Below are positions 1 through 12,600 of a DNA stretch of 64,000 nt, piece after piece. The notes under the pieces are model-generated. The model saw only the letters and a program-made list of their open reading frames with translations, was not told where the DNA came from and ran no database searches. The translations under genes were made by a program, and so were the position numbers. Source of the DNA: Limnoperna fortunei (taxonomy: Eukaryota; Mollusca; Bivalvia; Mytilida; Modiolidae); NCBI GenBank assembly GCA_944474755.1, contig OX104115.1:71524993-71588992 (forward strand). Direction: 5' to 3'. Each line of letters starts with the position of its first letter. Within the stretch, counting starts at the first letter, position 1.

Positions 1-503
1 GATTATCCTATTTATTATATAGATCAAAATTTTTTACGTAAAATTTTAATGCTTAATCCTAAAATTTATGAACGGCGGATGAATATCTGTATAGTACAAA
101 ATTTTGGTGGGAAAAAACCCGATAGTGAAAATAAACATTACGATAATTTTCACATGTGATTTACCGTTATTTCTGTCCCTCAGAAAATTTGATATTTCAT
201 CTCTATCTATATAATAATGTTTGATATTGCATATCATGAATAATAATGAAAAAGATGCTACATTAAAATCATTAGCAGTTTGTGCACAAATTAAGCAGGG
301 CACAATAGTCTGTTCCTTAAGAATGATGTCCTCTTTTTCATAATTTCCCTTAGGATATATCTATCCTTAATTTTAATGTTGGATATTAGTAATGCAAAGC
401 TTATGAAACAGATTTACTAGCTGGAATCGTTCTCATGTACACTTAGTTTTTATACCCCTGCTTGACAGAGTTGGTGTATATATTTATTACTTCATATTTG
501 CAG
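1..503. other. Left edge, no exon recognised
   Basis: This is presumed ENDOV intron 1. It is AT-rich. At 451-481 it has a degraded copy of the hairpin TATACCCC...GTATA that heads the element at 49346. No usable first ENDOV exon was seen. Confidence 0.5.
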
Positions 504-693
504 GGAACAGTTAGAATTAAAGAAACAGATGATCCTAGAAGATTCTTCTGTAATAACTGAAATTATGTCTTCATGCAACCAAAACAATACATCCAAGGAA
601 TTTTTCATTGGTGGAGTAGATATATCTTTTGTCAAGGATGATTTTGAAAATGCCTGTGCAGCATTTGTTGTACTTAATTTTCCACAACTTGAG
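504..693 (+). CDS. ENDOV: ENDOV exon with first catalytic Asp
   Basis: The acceptor is ...tttgcag before 504. The exon enters in phase 2 (last base of a split Arg codon), then reads [14 protein letters not shown] and [18 protein letters not shown]. It ends in phase 0 before gttaga. No convincing upstream exon was seen in 1-503. Confidence 0.9.
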
Positions 694-3600
694 GTTAGAA
701 AGTAATCAAATTAAGATAACTGTATTGACTGTCAGTCAATTAACTATCCAATGTTGATCATTTACTGATTATTGATACACATCCCATAATAGTCCAGGTC
801 ACTAGTGGACAGGTGTTCTAATTATGTTGATGTATCTTTCAATTGACTACCAGCATGTCACCCCTAGAGTAGGGGTCTCGGTGGCTGTGTGGTTAATGTA
901 GTTAGTCTACTACTAATAACATGCCTTTCAACATCGAGGTTGTATGTTAAAATCTCACTGTGGACAGGGTGTACTGTAATCTACTGAAGGTTGGGGGCTC
1001 TTTCTGGGTACTCTTGTTTTCTCCCCAAATAAATACTTTATCTATGATGTTGCTGAAAAATTGCAGAAAGTGGCATTAAATACCATTCAAACTAAACAAA
1101 TCAACACTAGGTTTATAAGTTGGATCCAGACAGTGGGAAAAAGTTCCCATCTCCAAAACTGATATAAATTGTCATTTGTCCTGGGAAAGATTGGTGGTCT
1201 TCACTGGGAACAGTTACTGCATCCCTTAAAACTGGATACTATGATAGTTAAATTGTTTAAAATGGTTGATCTAACATTATTAAACACTTTTGTTACCGGG
1301 GTACTTTTGATGATATAATTTTTTGTTGACCAAGGCTGCAGCATCCTCACTAGTCAGGGTTCCTGCATCCACATGTGTCCACAAAACCCTGACACACTTA
1401 GCTAGGAAATTGCTGGGCTAGAAGTAACTATTTTGGTTGGCTACGTCATACCTTCATGTAGCCAATCAAAAACTCCCTTTCATACATAACTTGGTTAGGA
1501 AATATCTTGATGTCGCTTTGTAAATAAACAAATGGATGTGTTTCAAAGACCACGTGAAAATCTGTGTATTTTGTACGAAAATGTTACTAGCTTTTTATGA
1601 TTGTGATATTTATTAGTTTTGTTTATCGATTGTTCCATCTGGCAGTCCATGCTGTATATTCTACTTTCAAACACTTGCTTGTTTTAAAGAATTTCATTGG
1701 TTGATATTTTGAAGGTGTTGCATCATATGACAACCTTCATGTCTGGGAATTTCCTAACTAAGTTTGTCAGGGTTTCATGGACACATGTAGACACAGAAAC
1801 CTGACTTGTGAGGATGAGGCTGCAGGTGAATTTATATCTTTAAAAATGGAAAGGTTTGGCGAATATTCAGCAAAATGTTGGCAACCTACCATTTTTTTAG
1901 TAAACAATGACATCTTTTTAACAACTTTTAAACATGTTCCTGTAAAGAGTTGGTGAACAACATTTAAAAAACAACCAATGTTCAGCATACTGTGAACAGC
2001 TGGTACATGTATGTCTTAAACCTACTGATAAACTTCTCATAATCAGTGGAAACCCATACAGAGGTAAAAAATCATGTATAAAGCAGATAAAAAGAAATAT
2101 TAAAACATTGAGTGAAAAAATCTTCATGTAAATTGCAAACCTTTATATAGTTATCAACACCAATTTTTATTCAATTTTGTATGCCTAATCTTGGCTGTTC
2201 ATACTTTGTATTTTGTGTTTTTTAAAGTTAAGTATCTAATTTGCAGACATTTCTGCCTTCAGGTTGTTTATGAAAACTATGAGATGATCAAGATGACAGC
2301 TCCATACATTCCAGGGTTCTTAGCATTGAGAGAAGTCCCTTTCCTAATTGATATGTATAACAAGTTAAAGTCTACACATCCACAATTTATACCACATGTA
2401 AGTATAAAAGCAGAACACTAAGTTCTAGTTCTTACACTAGTTTTTACTGAAGATCTGGGTGTTCTTCCATGTGTGAAAAGACAATGAATTTCTCACACAA
2501 GTGAAGGAAATCCCAGTTCCTCAAAAAATGACGAGTTTTTTGTAAACCAACAAATTTCATATCACACTATCTTATAGACTTTCCATTGTTTAATATTTGA
2601 CACCCTATCATAATGCCCAAAACATTAGAACGTTAATCAAGAATGTTGCTATGTTACCCAGGGGCTGCTCTGGCTTCTAAAAAGCTGGCGCCAAAAAAAT
2701 CGCCAACTGCAATTTTCCGTCGTCAGTTTTGTAAAAGTATATTTATTAGAAATCACTATATGGCCTGGTGAAATTGTTTTTTCAGACACCCTCTGTAACG
2801 TCAGATGAAATCCAAGTTTGCCGGACTCTTAATTCAATTTTTCAAAAGTTTGGTCTCGAGCAGCCTGTACACAAATTTTATTTTAATCATGAAAATATGT
2901 GTGAGTGATTTCGTGTTGGCAGAAAACACAAATTTTACAGTAATTTATTAGAAACAGCTATTCCCGTGAATAACTGGAAATACTGAAAATAGAACTATGC
3001 ATGTGTAATAGTTTTCTAATTAGAAATTAAGACTGACATCCGGTCCGGAAATCAATCAACATCGACGTCAGTTTTCATACCTGTATTTTATTATTAATAA
3101 CATTATAAAAAAAATATTACTACAAAAATAAGTTTGTTTTGTTTATTTTTGTCAATTAATTAACAGCATCAATTGTTTTATTACACGTCTATTTAAATCT
3201 GATGCAGGTAAACTAAAGCCGCTTTTCATCAGACAACTTTGTTGATTCATTTATTGCCGATTTCTGTTCAGTAACTCCAAATAACACCCATGTCTTTGGA
3301 TACTACACAATACACATGTATTTACGACCATAGAAGCTGACAAAGGATCTTTAATGATGCAATCGCCGATTACCAATAAATTTAACACGCGCCAAAAATA
3401 TCGCCTGACACAATATTTTATCACTAAATGAATTGGCGAAGCCCAGCGCGGCCCCTGGTTACCATAACAACATTCTTGTTTAAGGCATTTTTATTGAACA
3501 AAAATGGCAGAAAAAGAACAGCAATATGAACAAATTCTGGTACAGTAGTCCTGCTCTTATAAGAGGACCCCCTTCAACATTAATATTTTGTAATGTCTGA

Positions 3601-6600
3601 GGGGTACATGTATTTAAGCCAGAAGCTCTATACAAGTGTTATGTGAACTTGCTTTTGGATAGTGGATTGCCTCTAGCAATAAGTGTAAATACACTTTAAA
3701 TATTTTTTAACAGAGCAGAACTTTATTTTTATATCTTGATAAGCTTTATAAAGCAACAGACATCTGGTGATAACCTTTTGAAGGCAGCAGCTGCAGGCAT
3801 CTGTTGATAAGCTTTATAAAGAAGCAGACATCTGTTGATAAGCATTATAAAGCAGAAGATGTATCTTGATAAGCATTACAAAGCAGAAGATGTACCTTGA
3901 TAAGCATTACAAAGCAGAAGACTTCTCTTGATAAGCAATACATGTACAAAACAGAAGACATCTCTTTATAAGCAATATAAAGCAGAAGACATCTTTTAGT
4001 AAGCATTATAAAGCAGAAGCTGTCTATTGATAAGCGATCAAAGCAGAAGATGTCTCTTGATAAGAATTATAGAGCAGAAGACATCTTTTAGTAAGCATTA
4101 TAAAGCAGAAGACATCTTTTAGTAAGCATTTCAAAACAGAAGATGTCTATTGATAAGCATTATAAAGCAGAAGACGTTTATTGATAAGCATTATAAAGCA
4201 GAAGAGTCTCTTGATAAGCATTAAAAAGCAGAAGACATCTCTTGATAAGCAATACAAATCAGAAGACATTTATTGATAAGCATTAAAAAGCAGAAGATGT
4301 CTCTTGATAAGCATTAAAAAGCAGAAGACGTCTCTTGATAAGCATTAAAAAGCAGAAGACGTCTCTTGATAAGCAATACAAAGCAGAAGACGTCTCTTGA
4401 TAAGCATTATAAAGAAAAAGATGTATCTTGATAAGCATTATAAAGCAGAAGAGTCTCTTGATAAGCATTATAAAGCAGAAGAGTCTCTTGATAAGCATTA
4501 TAAAGCAGAAGAGTCTCTTGATAAGCATTAAAAAGCAGAAGAGTCTCTTGATAAGCATTATAAAGCAGAAGAGTCTCTTGATAAGCATTATTAAGCAGAA
4601 GAGTCTCTTGATAAGCATTATAAAGCAGAAGAGTCTCTTGATAAGCATTATAAAGCAGAAGAGTCTCTTGATAAGCATTATAAAGCAGAAGAGTCTCTTG
4701 ATAAGCATTAAAAAGCAGAAGAGTCTCTTGATAAGCATTATTAAGCAGAAGACGTCTCTTGATAAGCATTATAAAGTAGAAGACGTCTCTTGATAAGCAT
4801 TATAAAGTAGAAGACGTCTCTTGATAAGCAATACAAATCAGAAGATGTCTCTTGATAAGCATTTTAAAGCAGAAGATGTATCTTGATAAGCATTTTAAAG
4901 CAGAAGATGTATCTTGATAAGCATTAACAAGCAGAAGACGTCTCTTGATAAGCATTATAAAGTAGAAGACATCTCTTGATAAGCAATACAAATCAGAAGA
5001 TGTCTCTTGATAAGCATTTTAAAGCAGAAGATGTATCTTGATAAGCATTAAAAAGCAGAAGACGTCTCTTGATAAGCATTATAAAACAGAAGATGTATCT
5101 TGATAAGCAATACAAATCAGAACACGTCTCTTGATAAGCAATTCAAATCAGAAGATGTCTATTGATAAGCATTATAAAGCAGAAGACATATCTTGATAAG
5201 CATTATAAAGCAGAAGAGTCTCTTGATAAGCATTAAAAAGCAGAAGACGTCTCTTGATAAGCAATACAAATCAGAAGACGTTTATTGATAAGCATTAAAA
5301 AGCAGAAGATGTCTCTTGATAAGCATTAAAAAGCAGAAGACGTCTCTTGATAAGCATTAAAAAGCAGAAGACGTCTCTTGATAAGCAATACAAAGCAGAA
5401 GATGTCTCTTGATAAGCATTATAAAGCAAAAGATGTATCTTGATAAGCATTGAAAAGCAGAAGATGCCTCTTGATAAGAATTATACAGCAGAAGAAACAA
5501 TACAAAGCAGAAGAGTCTCTTGATAAGCATTATAAAGCAGAAGAGTCTCTTGATAAGCATTATAAAGCAGAAGAGTCTCTTGATAAGCATTATGAAGCAG
5601 AAGAGTCTCTTGATAAGCATTATAAAGCAGAAGATGTATCTTGATAAGCAATACAAATCAGAAGACATCTCTTGATAAGCATTATTAAGCAGAAGACGTC
5701 TCTTGATAAGCATTATAAAGTAGAAGACGTCTCTTGATAAGCATTATAAAGTAGAAGACGTCTCTTGATAAGCAATACAAATCAGAAGATGTCTCTTGAT
5801 AAGCATTTTAAAGCAGAAGATGTATCTTGATAAGCATTTTAAAGCAGAAGATGTATCTTGATAAGCATTAACAAGCAGAAGACGTCTCTTGATAAGCATT
5901 ATAAAGCAGAAGAGTCTCTTGATAAGCATTATAAAGCAGAAGAGTCTCTTGATAAGCATTATAAAGCAGAAGAGTCTCTTGATAAGCATTATAAAGCAGA
6001 AGAGTCTCTTGATAAGCATTATAAAGCAGAAGATGTATCTTGATAAGCAATACAAATCAGAAGACATCTCTTGATAAGCATTATTAAGCAGAAGACATCT
6101 CTTGATAAGCATTATAAAGTAGAAGACGTCTCTTGATAAGCATTATAAAGTAGAAGACGTCTCTTGATAAGCAATACAAATCAGAAGATGTCTCTTGATA
6201 AGCATTTTAAAGCAGAAGATGTATCTTGATAAGCATTTTAAAGCAGAAGATGTATCTTGATAAGCATTAACAAGCAGAAGACGTCTCTTGATAAGCATTA
6301 TAAAGTAGAAGACATCTCTTGATAAGCAATACAAATCAGAAGATGTCTCTTGATAAGCATTTTAAAGCAGAAGATGTATCTTGATAAGCATTAAAAAGCA
6401 GAAGACGTCTCTTGATGAGCATTATAAAGCAGAAGATGTATCTTGATAAGCAATACAAATCAGAACACATCTCTTGATAAGCAATTCAAATCAGAAGATG
6501 TCTATTGATAAGCATTATAAAGCAGAAGACATATCTTGATAAGCATTATAAAGCAGAAGATGTCTCTTGATAAGCATTAAAAAGCAGAAGATGTCTCTTG

Positions 6601-9600
6601 ATAAGCAATACAAAGCAGAAGACGTCTCTTGATAAGCATTATAAAGCAAAAGATGTATCTTGATAAGCATTGAAAAGCAGAAGATGCCTCTTGATAAGAA
6701 TTATACAGCAGAAGAAACAATACAAAGCAGAAGAGTCTCTTGATAAGCATTATAAAGCAGAAGAGTCTCTTGATAAGCATTATAAAGCAGAAGAGTCTCT
6801 TGATAAGCATTATAAAGCAGAAGAGTCTCTTGATAAGCATTATAAAGCAGAAGAGTCTCTTGATAAGCATTAAAAAGCAGAAGAGTCTCTTGATAAGCAT
6901 TATTAAGCAGAAGACGTCTCTTGATAAGCATTATAAAGTAGAAGACGTCTCTTGATAAGCATTATAAAGTAGAAGACGTCTCTTGATAAGCAATACAAAT
7001 CAGAAGATGTCTCTTGATAAGCATTTTAAAGCAGAAGATGTATCTTGATAAGCATTTTAAAGCAGAAGATGTATCTTGATAAGCATTAACAAGCAGAAGA
7101 CGTCTCTTGATAAGCATTATAAAGTAGAAGACATCTCTTGATAAGCAATACAAATCAGAAGATGTCTCTTGATAAGCATTTTAAAGCAGAAGATGTATCT
7201 TGATAAGCATTAAAAAGCAGAAGACGTCTCTTGATAAGCATTATAAAACAGAAGATGTATCTTGATAAGCAATACAAATCAGAACACGTCTCTTGATAAG
7301 CAATTCAAATCAGAAGATGTCTATTGATAAGCATTATAAAGCAGAAGACATATCTTGATAAGCATTATAAAGCAGAAGAGTCTCTTGATAAGCATTAAAA
7401 AGCAGAAGACGTCTCTTGATAAGCAATACAAATCAGAAGACGTTTATTGATAAGCATTAAAAAGCAGAAGATGTCTCTTGATAAGCATTAAAAAGCAGAA
7501 GACGTCTCTTGATAAGCATTAAAAAGCAGAAGACGTCTCTTGATAAGCAATACAAAGCAGAAGATGTCTCTTGATAAGCATTATAAAGCAAAAGATGTAT
7601 CTTGATAAGCATTGAAAAGCAGAAGATGCCTCTTGATAAGAATTATACAGCAGAAGAAACAATACAAAGCAGAAGAGTCTCTTGATAAGCATTATAAAGC
7701 AGAAGAGTCTCTTGATAAGCATTATAAAGCAGAAGAGTCTCTTGATAAGCATTATGAAGCAGAAGAGTCTCTTGATAAGCATTATAAAGCAGAAGATGTA
7801 TCTTGATAAGCAATACAAATCAGAAGACATCTCTTGATAAGCATTATTAAGCAGAAGACGTCTCTTGATAAGCATTATAAAGTAGAAGACGTCTCTTGAT
7901 AAGCATTATAAAGTAGAAGACGTCTCTTGATAAGCAATACAAATCAGAAGATGTCTCTTGATAAGCATTTTAAAGCAGAAGATGTATCTTGATAAGCATT
8001 TTAAAGCAGAAGATGTATCTTGATAAGCATTAACAAGCAGAAGACGTCTCTTGATAAGCATTATAAAGCAGAAGAGTCTCTTGATAAGCATTATAAAGCA
8101 GAAGAGTCTCTTGATAAGCATTATAAAGCAGAAGAGTCTCTTGATAAGCATTATAAAGCAGAAGAGTCTCTTGATAAGCATTATAAAGCAGAAGATGTAT
8201 CTTGATAAGCAATACAAATCAGAAGACATCTCTTGATAAGCATTATTAAGCAGAAGACATCTCTTGATAAGCATTATAAAGTAGAAGACGTCTCTTGATA
8301 AGCATTATAAAGTAGAAGACGTCTCTTGATAAGCAATACAAATCAGAAGATGTCTCTTGATAAGCATTTTAAAGCAGAAGATGTATCTTGATAAGCATTT
8401 TAAAGCAGAAGATGTATCTTGATAAGCATTAACAAGCAGAAGACGTCTCTTGATAAGCATTATAAAGTAGAAGACATCTCTTGATAAGCAATACAAATCA
8501 GAAGATGTCTCTTGATAAGCATTTTAAAGCAGAAGATGTATCTTGATAAGCATTAAAAAGCAGAAGACGTCTCTTGATGAGCATTATAAAGCAGAAGATG
8601 TATCTTGATAAGCAATACAAATCAGAACACATCTCTTGATAAGCAATTCAAATCAGAAGATGTCTATTGATAAGCATTATAAAGCAGAAGACATATCTTG
8701 ATAAGCATTATAAAGCAGAAGATGTCTCTTGATAAGCATTAAAAAGCAGAAGATGTCTCTTGATAAGCAATACAAAGCAGAAGACGTCTCTTGATAAGCA
8801 TTATAAAGCAAAAGATGTATCTTGATAAGCATTGAAAAGCAGAAGATGCCTCTTGATAAGAATTATACAGCAGAAGAAACAATACAAAGCAGAAGAGTCT
8901 CTTGATAAGCATTATAAAGCAGAAGAGTCTCTTGATAAGCATTATAAAGCAGAAGAGTCTCTTGATAAGCATTATAAAGCAGAAGAGTCTCTTGATAAGC
9001 ATTATAAAGCAGAAGAGTCTCTTGATAAGCATTATAAAGCAGAAGATGTATCTTGATAAGCAATACAAATCAGAAGACATCTCTTGATAAGCATTATTAA
9101 GCAGAAGACGTCTCTTGATAAGCATTATAAAGTAGAAGACGTCTCTTGATAAGCATTATAAAGTAGAAGACGTCTCTTGATAAGCAATACAAATCAGAAG
9201 ATGTCTCTTGATAAGCATTTTAAAGCAGAAGATGTATCTTGATAAGCATTTTAAAGCAGAAGATGTATCTTGATAAGCATTAACATGCAGAAGACGTCTC
9301 TTGATAAGCATTATAAAGTAGAAGACATCTCTTGATAAGCAATACAAATCAGAAGATGTCTCTTGATAAGCATTTTAAAGCAGAAGATGTATCTTGATAA
9401 GCATTAAAAAGCAGAAGACGTCTCTTGATAAGCATTATAAAGCAGAAGATGTATCTTGATAAGCAATACAAATCAGAACACGTCTCTTGATAAGCAATTC
9501 AAATCAGAAAATGTCTATTGATAAGCATTATAAAGCAGAAGACATATCTTGATAAGCATTATAAAGCAGAAGAGTCTCTTGATAAGCATTAAAAAGCAGA

Positions 9601-12600
9601 AGAGTCTCTTCATAAGCATTATAAAGCAGAAGAGTCTCTTGATAAGCATTATAAAGCAGAAGACATATCTTGATAAGCATTATAAAGCAGAAGATGTCTA
9701 TTGATAAGCATTAAAAAGCAGAAGATGTCTATTGATAAGCATTATAAAGCAGAAGAGTCTCTTGATAAGCATTATAAAGCAGAAGAGTCTCTTGATAAGC
9801 ATTATAAAGCAGAAGATGTCTATTGATAAGCCTTATAAAGTGGAAGACATCTCTTGGTAACCATTACAAAGCAACAGACCTATGATAGGCTTTGTTAAAC
9901 AGCAGATATATATTGATAAGCATTATAAGGCAGCTGACATCTGTTGATAAGCTTTATAAAGCAGCTCATGTCAATTGATATGCATTATAAAGCACCAGAC
10001 GGCTGTTGGTTAGCTTAATAAAGCATTAGACATCTGATCATAAGCTTTATAAAGCTTCAGAATCTGTTAATTCATCTTTGAGAATTATAAAAAAGCTTAG
10101 GATTTCAGTATTGTTTAGCTTTAAAATTTAATTCCACATGAAATATTTTTTCAAGAGCTTTACTGGACTGTCTATGAATATTTGTTTTACATAACTACTG
10201 CAATTAATCAATCATTGGAGTAATGGCCGACACATAACATAAAGCCTACAGATAGGATATTTAGTTCATTTTTTGTAGTTTTATATGCATGTTTATACAA
10301 ACGTTTGATTCAGTTCACACTCTAACACTTTAATCAAAACCAGCATTCAGTTCGTAAATAAAATCATGCAACTCAATGTCCGCTCAGATAAAAAATAGTC
10401 AAAGGTGCTGCATTGTTGTAACTTGCCTAGTATGTTTACTGGTGATGACATTTCCTTATCAGTTTTATAACATCATTTTTTTTAATTAAAGGTTATAATG
10501 GTAGATGGTAATGGAATTTTACACCCTAGAGGTAGGCATTGTAACAATAATTATGTCTCCCCCACTTTATAGGGAGGTATATTGTTCTTGTCCTGCCTGT
10601 CCGTCGGTCTGTCATCTGTCTGTCATAAAGTTATTCGGCTCAACACCTCTGAAACTACTCAACCAAATTTTAATAAACTTGGTATGTAGTTGTGCATATT
10701 ACCAGGAAATGTTTTCCTCAAAAATTTGTGGAAGTTATGGCTCTTTGAACTTAGAATTTTCCATAACTTCCTCAAATCATGGTTTCCGCTCAACTCCTCT
10801 GAAACTACTGCACCAAATTTTACGAAACTTGGTATATAGCAAGTACATCATATATTAGCATATTACCAGGAAATTTTTTATCTTCAAAATTTTGTGGGAG
10901 TTATGGGATTTGAACTTAGATTTTTGCTGAAAATCCATATGGGAAACGGAGGGAGACATCATAAATTTTGGTATGCAAAAACAAACTTTAATTATCATAA
11001 TATTCCATTACAAGTTTTTATGAGTCAGCAGATATGTTTAAGTTTTAAATTTATTATTAAAACAATTATTACAAATTATATAATTTCCACAAATTTGTGA
11101 GGAATAGTTCAGCTTTATTTGTCATTTGTTATCCATAATAAACACTGTAGTCAAGTGGCATTGTTGAGATGTCAAGATAAAGCTTTCATGCATATTGCTT
11201 CCTGTCTCCAAGAGAGTCGCTTAAAGTGAAATTCAAACAAACAAACAAGCAATAGTTTCCAGTCTGTTTTCTGTATCTTTTCACCTGAATATATTTTTGA
11301 CTTAAGATTTTTTTTGTTTATATATTATTTGATTGTTGTTTAATGCAACTTTCAGCAATTTGTTCAGCTATATCGTGGCACCCAGTTTTTATTGGGGCAG
11401 GAAGCAGGATTACTTGGAGAAAACCCCTGACCTTCTTTAGAAAACTGGCAATCCTTGTCAATAAAGGTTGGAGTTGAGTACACCCTGCCCACCATGAGAC
11501 TTGAACCTGCAACCTCAGTGTTGACAGACATGATTAATAGTAGATGCCTAACTGACTTAACAACCCGCCACTGAGGCCTCTTCCATTGAATTGGATTGTA
11601 GTCTTTGTAATATATGCTATATGATGTACAGAGCCAAATAGAGTATTCCTTACATTTCCTAATGTTTATTTGAAATGCCTTTGCAAAAGGTAAAAATGTT
11701 GTTCTTTTTAGTTTACAACTTTAGACATAGCTTGAGAATATAAATGACATTCAAAAAATGTTTGTCAAATCATTCTAATCATTATTTACAACTTATTCTA
11801 GCAGTTTTTGACTTAAAATACTTTTAAGATCTAAAATTTTATTCTAGTTTAAATGACAAATACCACATACCAATATATCAATTAAAACCTTTTTTTTCAG
11901 AATTTGGTCTTGCTTGTCACCTGGGTGTTTTATTAGATACTCCATGTATTGGTGTTGCAAAGAACCTTTTCCAGGTTGATGGTATATTAAAAAATAAGGA
12001 AAACAATGAAAAATTAACAAAGGGTGGAGACACATATGAATTAGTAGGAACTTCAGGAAAAATATTAGGAAAGGTACAGTTGTATTAAGCATTTAATAAG
12101 ATGTTAATAATGACTTAATGACATTTTTGGATTGCTTCCAACTTTAATTTAAAAATGATAAACACACTCCTGAGTAGATCTCAACTCATTTGCCATACCG
12201 GGTATCCAGATCCAACACTCTTGGGGAGATCGAAATTTCGCTGAGCCAAACAATGGCAACAAAGTAGGCAATTGGTGGGTTTCAAAATAATGGATCCAAT
12301 TACCGGTATTACAGATCAATTTGTTGTTGCTGTTGTTTGGCTCCGTTGATGTTAGATCTGGATGCCTGGTGTGTGTACTATATGTTTTAATCTGATGCGA
12401 TTGAATTTCACTACCATATTTATAGATGATAAATGTTATACTTACATTTAAGTTAACTTTTCTCTGACTTGGGAATAAACAAGTGATTTTAGAGAACTTT
12501 ACTAATATAATATAGGGGCATGTCTTGAAAATGCTTGAACTTAAACTTACTTATTTCAAAATTAAATGAACATTATCAGGGATATTGATAATAGTCTTTA

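Noticed and set aside
874..950. Functional tRNA gene
   Set aside because: Only the A- and B-box-like parts resemble a tRNA; the cloverleaf does not close, and the sequence continues into a SINE body and tail.
4283..9347. Many long open frames on both strands ([10 protein letters not shown] and [10 protein letters not shown] repeats)
   Set aside because: They exist in several frames at once because the satellite unit is 30 bases and free of stops. They lie within an ENDOV intron and vary freely with unit changes.
3740..10060. CRISPR-like regular repeat pattern
   Set aside because: There are no unique spacers; the units are contiguous satellite copies in an animal genome.
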